Source: Lingula anatina (taxonomy: Eukaryota; Brachiopoda; Lingulata; Lingulida; Lingulidae). Taken from it: DNA of 64,000 nt. Below are positions 48,910 through 63,433 of the stretch, piece by piece. How positions within the stretch are numbered: position 1 is the stretch's first letter; each line of letters starts with the position of its first letter. Location of the stretch: the NCBI RefSeq assembly GCF_001039355.2, contig NW_019775570.1, positions 7,966 to 71,965 on the forward strand, read 5' to 3'. Both the position numbers and the translations under genes were made by a program. The notes below the pieces were generated by a model. It had not been told where the DNA came from and did no database searches. It saw nothing but the letters and a program-made list of their open reading frames with translations.

Positions 48910-49091
48910 ATACTTCATATTGTGCATAAAAAGTATTGTGCTTTTCGCCAGAAAAATTTTGAAAGTGGTGCAGAGGTGCTTTCCCCCTTCCATTTTCTTA
49001 TACATTATCCCTCCCCCATATGCGCTGTCCGCGCAGAGGCCTAGCAATTTAAGATAGAGCTGCGATTGATTCGCAGATCTGTCAGTCCGCA

Positions 49092-49097
49092 AATAAA
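49092..49097 (+). terminator. Candidate poly(A) signal of the caspase gene
   Basis: AATAAA 183 bp beyond the TAG stop on the coding strand. Confidence 0.5.
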
Positions 49098-51462
49098 CTT
49101 ATTCTGAGTGCTCTGAAAAATATTTTTGACAGAATTGCTTGGCAGAATTGACGTTACTTTCTAGTCCTTGGATGCAAGGATCTGTGTTTAGTTTACCGTT
49201 AACCACTGCCATCTCGCCTACACCACAGTAGTCAATACACCCCTTGCTAAGTGGGGTTCCTTATTAAATAGGTACACTGTACTATTTGTCGTTAAGCGTT
49301 TATTGATCCAACTTGACAATGATCGCTATCTGAAACAGAAGAGTAAATTACATAAGTCTACATAAATGATAATCCTATACTTATGTCGACAAGACACAGA
49401 AAATTGCGAACTTACTTCTTACCAGCCGTTTAACCAAACTCTTGCGAGTCCATTAATGCTGACTGTGCTTAATCTCATTTCACCTGAGAACAGTATATTT
49501 ATCAATGCCCAGTTATTGCAATGGCTGTTGTCCATGCCAGAGTTCCGGTATACCATCTGATTTGACGTAGACGGGTCCTGGCAGTGATCACTGTTTTCCT
49601 AAAAAAAAAAGCCCTTTCAAAATAACGGCGATTGTGCAGACATCTTCTGATGGTAAACTTGGAAACATGATTTGCCCTGCTGTTAAGTTGCAGTCAAGAA
49701 TCTAAATATCATGAAACGTTTTCTGCGAGAAAGGCTTATTAACATTCTCTCTTCTTTGGGTGTTGTTTCCTTCAGTCGACGTTAATTTTGTCCATGAATC
49801 TACATGTATTTGGTTATAATGTTGATGAATTGTTTTAATGAAAAAAAAAAAAGAACAATTGTCTGGCAATTCAGCGGTCAAAGCTCTCATGTCAATCACC
49901 CAGTAAAAAATCTTTCCCTTAAGAGCCGAATGAAAAAAGAATAATAATAAGTGTTGGAGTATTTTGAATTATTTTGAATTGTACTTTGTTTATAGACTAT
50001 AAGATATATGGCATTTCTCAAATCAAGAGGTCTGTATCGCCAAAAGTTTGCTCTGTTCCTTCTTATCTTGACCTACATTGGTGCATTTGGTTAGATAGAA
50101 AACGTTTGCTTATTGAAGATGCCCTGCGTGTCAGGGCACAGTAAAGCTAGCTTGTTAACTATTCGCACCTTTTCATGGGATAGTTTTGCTGATATGGGTT
50201 ACATATGAAATCAAGATTAAGCTGGCAAAACTGAAATCTAGAACCCAGGGTAACTGAAGACAAACACACAGAGCAAATTCAGCTTACATGCCAGGGGCTG
50301 ATGCAGGATTATTTGAAGGGGTCCCCCTCCCTTGGCTTGAGGTTTGGTACCTGTTAAAGGTCCCCTAAAATTTTTTGGGGATTTCAGAGGGCGAACGATG
50401 CAATTTGGTAGAACTGCTAGTCAAAATTCTAAATTCAAGAGGGGACCATTAGTGTGATATTTTTTCAGAAATCCGCGACTGCAAGCATGGTATGCTGTTT
50501 TGCAGTATGTCTATTTTATTGATATTATTGGTTTTGTAGTGAAATATTATATATTTATGTACACTGTAAAACTATATTGTTTCCTACATTAAGACATGCA
50601 TATATATATGTTCTACATTTGTGCACTTTGGATATTCTTGGATAGTAATGTAATGCTAAACTGCAGAGACTTGTATTTTTTGGGTAACTTTTATATATTA
50701 TTCAATATTGAATGAGATACACTTTTTATTGTACATGTAGTTTAAATTAATAAAAAGCAGGAGATTTGCATATACATTGCTTCGGATCTTCCCTATCTAG
50801 ACCTTTATCCTAGGTGGTTAGTCCAGAACTTTAGCAAAGAAATTAAACACAGTCTTGTGTATTAAAGACAATCATATAGAGTGAATTCAGCATGTAGAGA
50901 ATAAAAATAATATGCATGTGTACGTGTATACATGCATATAGTTTATTCTTTACCCTTAAAGTCAGCTGAGTGGTGGCATTAAATCTATGCAAATATATTA
51001 TAGAGAAAAAAGGATTGTCCATGCAGGGACATATCTTTGAATATCGGTTACAATAATTTGTGGCCCTGGCATAGGGTAATTATATTACAATAGAATGGCT
51101 GTACTCAATTCGGTCCCTTTATTTATAGAAAACTATTGAATTCATTCTTATCACCTCTGTTGACAGTTCCCTGGTGTCACGATATGTGATATCAGTTGCC
51201 AACTGAAACGCACCTTGCTTCCACTGTTTGTCTGTTAGATGAGTCAGCTTTCCAGATAATATGACACATAAATTTTTTGAGGGTAAATATTGTACAGAAT
51301 GGCTATACTCAATCCCATCCCATTATTTATTTTAAACTGTTTATTTTAATTAATTTATTTATTATTATTAAGTTATCCTCGAGATGGGGTACTAACGGGT
51401 AAGCTCTTCTTGTTGACAATGTTTGGAACTGCGAGGATATGTGTTGACTATTCATCAAAACC

Positions 51463-51464
51463 AT

Positions 51465-51501
<37 letters not shown>

Positions 51502-51518
51502 TTTATTTATTTTTTTTT
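51463..51518. repeat. (TTTA)n microsatellite
   Basis: Tetranucleotide TTTA repeat with a T-rich tail. Confidence 0.9.
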
Positions 51519-52185
51519 GTTTTGGGAGATAGAGATCACATTCTTTACACAATTAGACCTATACCTCACAAGTCAATTTTAAACTTGAGCAAAGTGGGCA
51601 AATTATTTTTAACTAAGAAAAGGAACTATAAAACACAAAAGACCCTTTTTCCCAATATTGTTTCAAAATATTTACCAATCATTAATCTTCACTTTTTAAT
51701 GTTGGACAAATATGACATATTAATCAGCATCAGTAGTTGGTATACAGTGGACACTCAGTTAAACCTCTTGCTTCCATCATGCACTAGTATACAATGGGCT
51801 AAGAATAGGAAAAAATCTATGTACAGAAGGATAAATGCTAGTCCATACATGTACAAAGTGTAAAAACACAATGAACACAGACCCTTTTGATTACAGGACA
51901 ACCAAGACTCCTTTACATATGTACAATTGCTTCCAAACTGTGCTTACATTTTAAAAATGTGTTCACAACATGGAAATTTGGGGTCATTGTCTACTGGACA
52001 CTAGTTGACATGAATAGTGCCTTATTCTTTTCAAAAATAACCTATCAAGGAACAAATACCTGTGCTGTTGCCATTTCTCTCTTTTCAAATTATAATGTCT
52101 CTGGCTTCAGTGAATGTTCACTTTGTAACTAGACAAACTCTCCAGGCTGATAATTTAAAAAAAAACATGCATTAAATTTGTTCTC

Positions 52186-52191
52186 TTTATT
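52186..52191 (-). terminator. Poly(A) signal of CFAP69
   Basis: AATAAA on the minus strand, about 40 bp after the TGA stop at 52230-52232. It implies a very short 3' UTR. Confidence 0.7.
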
Positions 52192-52229
52192 GGTCACTTA
52201 AAAGTTTGTCATCATACTGATGCCATGTG

Positions 52230-55200
52230 TCATGCCATTTGGAATGTCCTGCTCTTAAGTGTCCCCTTCTTGGAGTCATACTTGGCCAGAGGACCGCCAG
52301 TCAGTTCCACAGGGGTGCTGTCAATCATGATCTGACGTCCACTGAAGGCTGTAGTATTCAAGTTAGCCAGGTCCAGCTCGTGGAATGTCTCACTGTTAAA
52401 TAAAAATGGGGGGATATAAAAATTGGTCATTATAAGATGCCAATGACACATGAAATTTAAATGTATTTTTTTCATTTATATAAATAACTATTTATCCAAT
52501 AATTATTTACTTTCTAGTAGAATAATAATCATAAATCTCATGAGCTTTTACAAAATTTCATAAACTTCATAATTGATCAACTACAATAAAAGTAAATCAG
52601 TCATCTTTTTTTCTCTCTTATTCGAAATATTACGTAATCTATTCGCATCACCTCCTTAAAAAATTATAAAGTAGCACAATAAATTTGTCTTATCACTGAC
52701 TTCATTATATAACTAAGTACAAGGCATGCTCTAACTGAAGATAGTAATGTACGTTGTACTTACGCATCCTGGTATCTGTTCTGCACACGTGAGGCATCCA
52801 CTGACAGCTCTTGTCTCTCCCTGGCCGCCTGAAATGATCAAAAACACTTCAATGACACACACATATTTTTCTCCAGATAACTATATCAGAAAAATATATC
52901 AGAACACAGACGAGAAGAGGAGATTCATATGTACATAACTATCAGTTTAACTACTATTTTAAGAAAGGAAATGTTTTAAGTTGCTGTACCTTTTAACAAA
53001 AAAGAGTATATTTATTCAATCTGCCAACATTAAACTGCTCTTAATGCATACACCTTTTTTCAAACATGTTCTTAACAATAGAATCACAATGTCTGAGAAC
53101 AAAGGGAGTAAGTGCTAAAAGTGTGTTGAATGTACAAATTAAATGTGTAGAGTTGCCATCCCTGCAGACTGTCAAAGCATTTCTTTTTTTAGAAGTTGAT
53201 TGTTGAATTCAATAAAATGCCTCAAGCATCGCAAGTTTAAAACAAAAGCATCTGTCTTACGGTCTTACCTTTAGCAGAGAATAATTGGAAGTCCTTGCCA
53301 CAAAGTCAGCAAAGTCATTAATAGCCTTCTCCTTCTGTCTGTGATTTTCACGAATCTGAGAGAAAAAAAAATAATAATGATGTCAGCAGTTTCAAAGATA
53401 CTTATAAATAAACCATCAAATTATGCAATGGCAGGCAAAACCTTTTCTCACAATACCCACTAAAATAATGCAGCCACACCTTGAATAATAATCTTCTCTC
53501 TCTCTTTGCCTCTTCTCTATCACAGTCCATTGTATCACAACCCACTTCCACCCAATATAATGGTCTTCTCAACTTAAACAATTAATTCTTGCACAATCCC
53601 CTTCCCCAACACAATTACATAACAGGATCTCAACCAGCTCAAATGCATTTTCCTCTAAGGCAATTATATCACAACCTGCACAAAAATATTCTCCTCTAAC
53701 ACAATCAAGTCTCATCCAACACAATAGCTTTCTCCTCTAACACAATGCTTTACCTCAGCATAATGCTCCTGTTCCTCCATAAGACTCTGATGTTGCTGTG
53801 ACAGCAGCATGTCCTTCTGAGTGCCAACCACACTGTCCGCACGATCCACTATGGCCCGAGAGATGGTCTCAATGGCCTCCTGGTCAGGGGTCACTGGACG
53901 AATGCCCTCTGCGTCTAGCTCTGTGATTACCTCTGACCATACCTCACCAAGCTGGATAAGATACAAAATACAACCCAGTCAATTTTGCAGTACATCCCAT
54001 TGCAATATCCCAATCAATTTGGCCAGATGAATTTTCAATATTATATTAATATATACAGTAGCTGTAAGATTTAAACTTTCTTTTTGACACAATAAATTTC
54101 TTGAACCCTACAAGATCTTGGGCTGATGTGCCCTATTACATGGCAAAATTTTTTTGAAGCATGCAAATTACTGCACACTTTCTTGCAGGGTCCAGATTTT
54201 TATAGTAAAAGGCATAACACCAATTATGTTCAACAGTCTTCAATTCTTCATATCCCAAGGTATTCATTTAAGCCTTGCAGGCTTCACTTATGCCCTACAG
54301 TGTTCATTTATACCCTACCTTGAAGTCCATGTACTTCTCAATGATAGCCAAGGTGACATAGTCTTCTACTGTCAGCCCAGGCAGGTGCATGAAGCCAATC
54401 TTACAGAACAACGCATACAGTTTGGCACGCATGTTCTCTGACACGTCCACAATGGCCTGGCTTGGACAGCTGGCTGGGAGGGGAATGACCCCTTGGTTGG
54501 CCTGAAGCTGACCAGTGAGGGGCAGACTGGTGTCTGGAATGTTGTTTATAAAATATTAAGCTAAGTACAAAATAGACCGTGATTTCCATACAGCTGACTG
54601 CCCCATCAAATTATGCATATTACTATCTTTACATATCTTTTGACAAATTTATCAATTTACTTTAAAAAATTACCTTAAAAAATTTCATTATCTTCCTATT
54701 TTCCAGCTATTTGACAAAAGGATTTAATTGAATGATCCTATGGGGTCATTTCACAAATGAACTTTAGACCAAAAATGTGACTAAACTTTCAGACCAAAAT
54801 TTTAGTCCAGTTCAACTCATGGCAAACCAATAGTCTGATCCATATTAAATGAAATATTGTGCCCATTTCATAAGGAAAGAAAGTAAGCAATGGCTAACAT
54901 TCAATACCAACAGCCACTTTATCATAATGGACTTCTATAAATTTATCTAAAAATAAAATGGACAAAAATTCCATCTTAAAGGCAAATCCACATTTGCCAT
55001 TTCAAGATCTACTGTGAAGCCCGCCCAAACAGCCTTACCTGCAATGGCTCCCTGTTGGTCCCTCTGCACACCCATCTCTCTCTCCTCACTCCTCCAAATG
55101 TCACAGAACAGGTGTGCCGCGGACATGTCATCTTTGCCTCTCCAGGCGTTGATGTGGGGGATGGCCTTGGGGTTCTCTGTCAGGTCCAGCAGGCAGCCCA

Positions 55201-55394
55201 GGATGAGGTTGTGCATGTTGGTGGGACACACCTCCAGAAGGTCAATGAGCAGGAACACGCCCTCTTTCTCCAGGAAGTAGTCCTCTGTCACGTAACAGCC
55301 CACAATGGCACACCTTTGTGACAGGGAAAGCAAGGTGTTATGATTATATCTTCAATTTTTGTGATTTTCTTTAAAAATGCTTTTAGAGGAAAAA

Positions 55395-55425
<31 letters not shown>

Positions 55426-58400
55426 AATAGTTACAATTTTGAATTGATTTCTCTGACAGTGACATATTTGCTATTCCTATTTTTCGTAGTAAAAATACCT
55501 AATAGTGATGCACTGTTTTCAGCTATGGTACTGCTATTCTATTAGCTCTATGCTGCTGGAAGAATTGTTATATTATCCTCTAGTAACTCACCATATACAG
55601 TCCACTGTGGCCAGCACTAGCTTGTGATGACCCAGACCACTGGACAGCTTGACTGGATTGGTCTTCAGGTATTTACACACTATGTCCACTCCTTCATGGC
55701 TGAACAATTCCTGGAATATTATTTAGTTCATATATAACCCATGGACTCATTATTGCATACATTCAGTATTGTAACTACTAGCCAAATGCCAAATATAGCT
55801 TTGGAAAAATATTTTGGCTTAAAACCAGTGCACTCAGATTATTCATTTAAAAAGTTTTTCTTTTTTTATTTATTTGATATTACTGAAAATATTATCTTAA
55901 TAACAACATATTTTCATTTTCATTACATCAAAAGCCTGTCATATAAAGCCCCCCAAAAATACAAATCACATCATTGCAGCATTACTGACTGAGTATGTAC
56001 ATGTATCCACAATACAGTAAAAACATAACTAGGCCACACTGAATTTCTCCAAATATATCTTTATATCTATAATTATATATACATATATATAAAGATAATC
56101 ACCTTTCTATGCATGTCACCATCACACAGTGTTGACAATATATACAGCATGTCACACTGCATTTCTACATCTATGGCATCCTCTGTGCTGCTATCATTCT
56201 CTGTGTAACCTCGCAATATAGCTGAAATGATATGAGATTGCAAATCTGATAGTCTGTAATATGAACATAATTCTTTAATAGTCATTTTCTGCTATTGAGA
56301 CTGAGCATACTACTGGATCACTTAAAAAGAAAGTTTTGAGCTTCTGAAAATATTATTGAGATGCTATGTCAATATAAAATGCTAGTTTTCCTCCCTGCCC
56401 TGATTCCAACATCCAACTGATAAAATATGCATCATTGAAAAAGAGCCGATTCAGAAGTGGAAGAAGTGTTACTCATAGCATAACATATAACCTGTAAAGA
56501 TTTCCTGTATGTCGATTGGCTTCAAAGACGGAAATGCTGAGGGGTCAAAATATACATTACACGTATATAAATTGTAAACATAAGAAGGAACCAAGACTGT
56601 TTAATTCCAGCACTTACTGTTTATTTCACTGATGGCTCCTTGGTCCACCAGATCCTGTAACACCACCTCCCTGCCTGTCGACACAGCACTTCGCATGAGA
56701 CGTAAACAGTGCCGCATCTGAGCACGCTTGTTGCCACGCCCACCGGCGCCATGGAATGCATTCCCATAGCCATTGAATTTACCTGAGTTTTGAATAAACA
56801 GACAAAGTCAAAGCAGATCTACACATTTTAAACACTTATTTGCAACTCCGTATGTTTGTCTCTTTCAAATTACAGTCCATCCTTAATGTTCTAATTCTTA
56901 ATATGTATCGACCACGAGAAAGAGCTACCACCTACCCTTCCATCAGTTCTACACAATTTAAGCACTTGAATGTAGACAACTATTTTCCGTTCAAGTTATA
57001 GCCCATCTGTAACATTCCAATTCAGAAAACCCATATACCCTCATACAGTGCTGCCCCCTACCTTTTTCTCCTGTGCACCACTCCATGAGGAGCAGCAGTC
57101 GCGTGCTGCCCTGACACATCATGTAGTCCTCCACCATGAATGGCACCAGCGTGGCCAGAGACGCCATGGCACACAGCTGTAACTCCTCAAACTGTGCTGG
57201 GGTCCAGTCACGTGGCAGGGATGTGTTCTCATTGGGACGGACGTACGAGAAAAGGGCCAACAACAGACGACCTTCTGATAGGAGCTGAAGAAAAAGTTTG
57301 TGAAGTGTATTTAATGCTGTCAATATATATATTTACAATAATGATATAAAATTGATAATAATTATAATAATAGTAACTTCAGATAATTTAAGTCAATATT
57401 CTGACATGTCATTTTCCATTGGGTACCTATTATAATTTTTTTATCATTTTTCCTTGAGTTCATTTTTTGGCTATCATTTCTCTCAGCCAAATATCTTAAT
57501 AATTCAGGAAAAAAATGGTGAAAAACAGCACAGTATATCTCCAGCATTACTTCAACAGTAAAATCACAATGTGTCAATCCCTTGGCTAAAATGTACATAG
57601 CATGCACCAGTGAGCCTAGTTTAACTAACAGTTACTGTTAAAAGTGATCATCAGCCCACAATACTTACAGGTACAACACATGGGTCTTTACTGAGCACAG
57701 TTAGGATATTGATAAGTAATTTCTTCAACTCAAAGTCCTCGTGACTCGTCATCAGCTTCAGGTGTCTGACCAAAGCACTGTGACTCTTTACTGAAATAAG
57801 AGAAAAGATGATATGAGGCAATAAAATACTGATTAAAATACTAATAATAATAATAATAATAATTAAAAAAAAAATAATTACTAATTCAACTTAAAGTAAT
57901 TATTCTATAAATAAAAATTACATCATTGTTACTGCAAAAACTTCACTTTTACAACTGTCTCGAAAAATGTGTAGAAAAAAAAAAGGAAAAAACTCCCCAA
58001 TGAAAAGAAATGAAAATCCATAATAATGTCCATGATAACATTTTGTACGCAAACTTTTAAATCCTGTTTGTCCTTCTGTTTACTTAGATATCATCCACCC
58101 ACAATTACCTTCTTGAAAAGTTGCAAACAGTGTGAGCTGTCTGACGAATCCAGTCTCTACAAATGGCGCCTGTGGGCACACCTGCGCTATGAGACTGGCG
58201 ATGATGAGAAGGTCATTCCGTAGCTGCCTGTCATAATGACTATAACCCTGGGTTAACTGCTGAATAAATGCATCTCGCAGTTGACTGAAAACACAAAAAA
58301 ATATGTATGTAGTTTTAAATTCAAATTAAAATAACTTTTAATTATTCAATTTATAAAAGAAAAAATAAAAAAGGCAAAAGAGGAAAAATGCTGGTAAAAT

Positions 58401-61400
58401 TTCAAAGTGTTATCAAGAAATAATCCATCTTTGTTCACTATTCAGACATAAATCAAATTAAAGCATGGCTAAGCCAAAATATTAATTTATTTATTTATTT
58501 CAGGAATTTAGTAATTTATTCATATACACCTTGTATATAAAATTTATACAGAAATCAACAGGTCTTCACAATGCTCACCTTATGCATGTCATATCATTTA
58601 TCTGCTCTATAGCATTCTCCTTCTGTCCATACTCTAGTAAGTTCCAGAGCACATCCACTGAGCGGAACAGTAGCTCCCCACTGGGGTCAGGGTCCATGAG
58701 ACGACAGCAGAGCCTGCTGGCCGCATCTGCACACAACATCTGGTCACAGTTCTTAGCTGAAATGACAACATCATTATTTTACAACACCATTACATTACAT
58801 TGCAATATCATTATAAAGATGGAAAACAAGATTTAAAAAAATTGTATTAAAAAAAATTAAAAAAAAAAATAATTTAACATGAGTGATGAAGTGATAGTAA
58901 TATCAAACTGCAAAATCATCTATTATTATTTATTATTTCAAAAAGTCACAAATTGGTGTGAAAAAAGAAAAAACACAATAAATGCCATGTTGGCTGTCCA
59001 AAGATTGTCCCAAAACTTCTCTAGTACCAATGAAATACTATTCCAGGTGCTATTTTTTCATTTATATGTGTATCACATATATTTAACATACTTATTATTA
59101 ACAATGTGTAAAATGTTGTACATCTTTTGTGTTGCCAATCATGAACAAATTATTTTAAGATATTTTCTATGTACCTGATCTCTTTGAAAACTGCTGTAAG
59201 ACCTTCAGGACCTCCAACCTCACATCTAGGTCATTTTCCAGGAGGGCAAGAGACTGGAAAAGATAACAATAATTTTTTAAATATCTGAACATCAACACAG
59301 CAAACAGTCATTGTTCATACAAAAAAGCATCTTCACTCCATTATGATCTGTGGTTTTATAAAACCACATTACAGGGAATTACGAAAGTTTTCTTTCTCTA
59401 ACTGAGATAGTTTTGAAGTCACATTATCATTTTCTCTGCGCTTTGACAGATTAAACTTAATTAACTGTACCTGTACTAGAAATATATATAAGACACTTTA
59501 CACAACAACTTACCTTGACCAAGGTTTCAGATAGATCACTACTTTCTACAATTCTCTGGTTATATGACAAGGAGTTGGCCTTGTGCTCTGGAAAAGAAAA
59601 CAATCAATCAGAGATGCTACTGCCAAATGGTACTGAAGTCACACAATCAGTTAGATGACTTAGCTTGTTTTACATACACAATGATCTTATTTAAAATAAT
59701 AATTATAGGTGTATCTACTGTAGGGTTAACACTAACATATGCATGTATATTTTTTTCGAAACAATGGAAAAATCATTTAGTCTAATAACAAAAATAAAAA
59801 GGAAAAATAAATTGAATTTCTCCCCCCCCCCCCAATTAATTTATTATTAAGTATTATCACCATTTGATTAATGACTATATATGACTTACTTTGTACAACT
59901 TGTGGTGGTGGCGTCTCACAGTAAAAACTGATCAATGCTGCACAGATCTTTTTTCTTATGTCATTGGATGGCACCCTCATTAGATAACCTGAAAGATGGA
60001 CAAGATTATTGACCATTACAAGTGCAACAAAGTATATATATTATATATATTATATATATATATATATATATGAAGAGAGCCCGAAAAAAAGAGAAAAAAG
60101 GAAACTTAACAAAACTTAGCCTTGGAGATGTTTCACAGGTATTAATTTATTACTAATAAGGCAGGATAAAATGAGTCTCCTTACCTCATACAGTAACTTA
60201 TACAGTAACTTAAGATATACAAATTTAAGTTTGCAATAGTGGTTTAGGTCCATTTCACAAGCATTTCTCCCACTGACAGACAGATTCTATAAGATATCCT
60301 GTGAAGCAAATTACAGTCTTACCTAACTGAGAGACAGACTCAATAGCAATCCGTTCATATGAGGTTTCATCTGAGGTTTTCTCCTTCAGGAAGGGCAGCC
60401 TGCATATATCCAGTATACTGCACATGGGTTCAGTGTACATGGGCTGCTCCTCCAGTCTGTCAGCACACACATTGAGGATCTTCACCACCAGGACCAGGTC
60501 CTTCATTAACTGAACACACTGGTTAAGGATAATACTATACACTTAAGACTTTGATACTATATCCAGTTAATTATGAACTTGGGATAGAAATCAAGTTTTG
60601 AAAAATGAACACTGTCAGGTAAAATTTGGTATGAAGTGTATACATCCAGAAGACGGTCAGATTTTCAAGTTTACATTATTTATGTATATAATTTATTTGT
60701 CGGAAGACGGTTTAAAGTGTGGAGGATGGATCAACAGAGACTGTTTGGAAGCCTGTCAGAAAATATCTCTGGATTCGCACCTCATTCTAATGTTAAATAT
60801 GTTATCCAAATGTATTTTTACCAATTCAAAAATGAAGATTATCTGCTAGTAGATATTTAAAAACATTCTGTACTTCTGCGAGCAAGTCAGTGTACCTGTG
60901 TATCTTACACCTCTTTGCCATAAGTAAATATCATGTATATACATGTAAGAACCTTAAACATCACAGAAGGAAAAAAATCATTTGAGAGCAGAATAGTGTA
61001 CTAGTATGGGACAAGACAACCTAATTTAGTTTTGTGGCAGAGACGGTTTCCATAAATGATAATCGAAAGGATACAAATCCCTGCTTGTAATGCTTGGGCA
61101 ACTTTCTTAAAGCATGAATGTGTCTGTCATATAACATGGACTGAAAGGAAACATCGTCAATAATGTTAACCAAGCACATGGTCAAGTATAAAAATCACTA
61201 CACATGCACACAATTACAAATAACAGAAAAATTGCTGTTGCACTAAAGAATGTGAAGAAGATGGTTTATTGCATAAATTAAAAAGGCATAATTACAAGTA
61301 CTCAGTATGTACTTTGTGCATTAAATAAATATGAGCTTGCTAGATAGTACATGAAAATGTATATTATTAACACCTTGTAATGTATCTTTATCTGTTCTTT

Positions 61401-62238
61401 TCATATAAAACACTTTGCTTACCGAGTGCGGGTCTGTCATGAGTTTTGCCACTCTAGTTAGGTTCATGGGCTGAAGTTTGGCCCCCTGTGAGTAAAAATA
61501 ACATGTACAGACGTAATTATTTGAGGTTAAAGGGATAATAACTCTTCGTATGAGATCTATATTTCACAATAAAAACATTGTGAACAACTCATAAAAATAT
61601 AATATATTCTGTTTTACTACAAAAAAGGCAGTTATAGCTGTTATTCTGATATCTGAGCTTGTCTTCAGACCACATGACCTCCACTGATGACTATACTCTG
61701 TTATAATCTCTTAAGAGATTTTAACAAAAAACCAAACTTTTTAGAAAAAAAAACAGGGACTAAATTTGAGTGTAAAAATGGATTCATTAACCATTGGTAA
61801 GTATGGGAAAATTGTTGTTTACTCCAGGAAAAATCCATTTTTTGGCCAAAACGAAGTTTTATTATCCCTTTAAGTTTTAAAAGACAGAAAGTGAGCATAT
61901 ATACACCAGTGTGACCAGTAAACTGCACTTCATAATTATGCAACCATTTATATGGCTCTCATGGCCTAACATACAAGGAAAATACGTCTCGGACTTCATT
62001 TTTGGTTTGAGCTAAAAGCGTTTCAACTACCCAGTACCATGGCAATATTGCACATATATGTAATTTTAGTTCTGCCACATTTAATGAACTGAGTTGCACT
62101 TTTACAAACCTGCAAAATACCCAGGTCATCGTCCGTAATAGTGTGAGATACAATCGGAATCCTTGGTTTGCTGGTGGTTAAAGTCTGAGTTGGATTCTGA
62201 CTAGAAACCCGAGGAGCGAATTGAGTTTCCGTTGCCAT
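52230..62238 (-). CDS. CFAP69: Cilia- and flagella-associated protein 69, 20 coding exons, complete
   Basis: Minus-strand exons: 62110-62238, 61423-61485, 61075-61140, 60323-60518, 59890-59988, 59514-59587, 59175-59253, 58579-58756, 58109-58284, 57669-57790, 57062-57284, 56618-56782, 56103-56221, 55592-55710, 55039-55313, 54319-54533, 53754-53951, 53269-53355, 52764-52828, 52230-52392. All are GT-AG with matching phases; the sum is 2811 nt, 936 aa, against about 941 aa in human. Recognisable CFAP69 blocks in order: IPIVSHTITDDDLG, KILNVCADRLEE, DPDPSGELLFRSVDVLWNLL, GYSHYDRQLRND, HEDFELKKLL, FHGAGGRGNKRAQMR, YVTEDYFLEKEGVFLLIDLL, HINAWRGKDDMSAA, VIPLPASCPS, STPVELTGGPLA. It is an alpha-helical ARM-like protein of motile cilia and sperm flagella, needed in mammals for flagellar assembly and olfactory cilia. 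A MITE sits in intron 1. Confidence 0.96.
55391..55426. repeat. (AATA)n microsatellite in a CFAP69 intron
   Basis: Tetranucleotide tract just 5' (minus sense) of exon 15. Confidence 0.9.
61527..61873. mobile_element. TTAA-flanked MITE, copy B, in CFAP69 intron 1
   Basis: 347 bp with the same termini (TTAA-AGGGATAATAAC ... TTATTATCCCT-TTAA) and body as 37090-37446. It differs by scattered substitutions and small indels. It lies between coding exons 1 and 2 without touching splice sites. Confidence 0.8.
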
Positions 62239-62736
62239 ATTTCAGTCTGGTTAATTTCCTCAATAAAATGATTAAAATAACTATACTTCTATGCCTAGGA
62301 AATAGCACTCTTCATATGTTCTTCTAAACTGTAATATATCCAAGAAAAAAATTAACTGCCCGGAAAAATGCAAAATCCATCATAATTTTTGCACTGAATG
62401 TGTAAATACTCCGCCATGTTGGATATGTTGCTAGGGGAGGCGCAATGCATTGTGGGGTTTAAATGTTTTTATACTCGTGAAGATTTTATCAAAAGTGATC
62501 TACCAATCAGAGATTTTGAGTCATATAGTGCGGTAGATTAAGAAAAATCAATAAACTGTAAAAATTTGCTTATTTTAGATTCAGTTAAGCTCCGTATATA
62601 CATGTCACATGATGGTCATGTGACAGAAGCACCTTACGAAAGCATAGCCTCATCATGTGACATGATACGAAATAAAAGGACCGAGGGCTCATATTATCAG
62701 TGTATTCGTCATTGTAGCATAGGCTGTTGTGTCACC
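62239..62736. promoter_or_regulatory. Bidirectional promoter between CFAP69 and the secreted-protein gene
   Basis: 498 bp separate the two divergent start codons. It contains a YY1-type site (62411-62422), a GTTGCTAGGGG word at about 62428-62438 that resembles an RFX half-site (RFX factors drive ciliary genes) and GCATTGTGGGG at about 62447-62457, similar to the Ronin/ZNF143 motif half. Factor binding is inferred from word similarity only. Confidence 0.5.
62411..62422. promoter_or_regulatory. YY1-type site CCGCCATGTTGG
   Basis: Exact fit to the extended YY1 consensus CCGCCATNTTGG, about 170 bp upstream of the CFAP69 ATG. YY1 sites commonly mark TATA-less start regions. Confidence 0.55.
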
Positions 62737-63387
62737 ATGATGTCCTACGTGTTCTTGATTGTGTCAGTCATCGTCCTACTGATCGCCAGTTCAATCAGTG
62801 GACCTCTTCACGCTTCTTGTAAAGCGACATGGTTGGTATCAAACTTAAGATGACTTACTATAGTATGTTGTAAAGCTTCTCACTCTTGTCTAAGTAATGC
62901 TATGAATTTAAATCTACATTAATTTAATTCATGAATTATTTTTAAAACTAGCCTACTCCACTATTAGATTACACAGTAAATAATCTGCAAACTGATGTAT
63001 CCTGTAAAAAAGTTTCTATTAGCAGAGCTGAATAAAAGACAAAGCTTTTCCTTTTTTTGCCCAGAATTTATTCCAAAAACCTGTCATATGATCTTTATTT
63101 TCTTTATGAATTGATGTTTGTTTTATTTTTCCAACAGGACATTTGGTGAAGGCTGTGCAGATGTCAATAAAGCTCTTGTGGATCAGATCAACAAATGGAA
63201 AGGGCCTGATGGTTGTAAGAATGGAGGAGAGAAATGTTTGTATGCAGTGAGTATATTCACTCCTTTACATACATCTGGTACATACCTGTGTGCACACACA
63301 CACACACACACACACAGCATGCACACACACACACAAACAAACACAGTTTAGCCTTCACATTCAAACATACACACAAGCCCTCGCACT

Positions 63388-63433
<46 letters not shown>

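Larger units (their letters stand above)
48910..52185. other. Intergenic between convergent caspase and CFAP69 genes
   Basis: 3.3 kb AT-rich. It holds the caspase poly(A) signal, a (TTTA)n tract at 51463-51518 and no supported gene. The 146-codon ORF at 51423-51863 starts in that microsatellite and lacks family resemblance. Confidence 0.6.

Noticed and set aside
51423-51863. 146-codon plus-strand ORF
   Set aside because: It begins in a TTTA microsatellite, is hydrophobic/Lys/Tyr-rich as expected of AT-rich DNA, and lacks family similarity.
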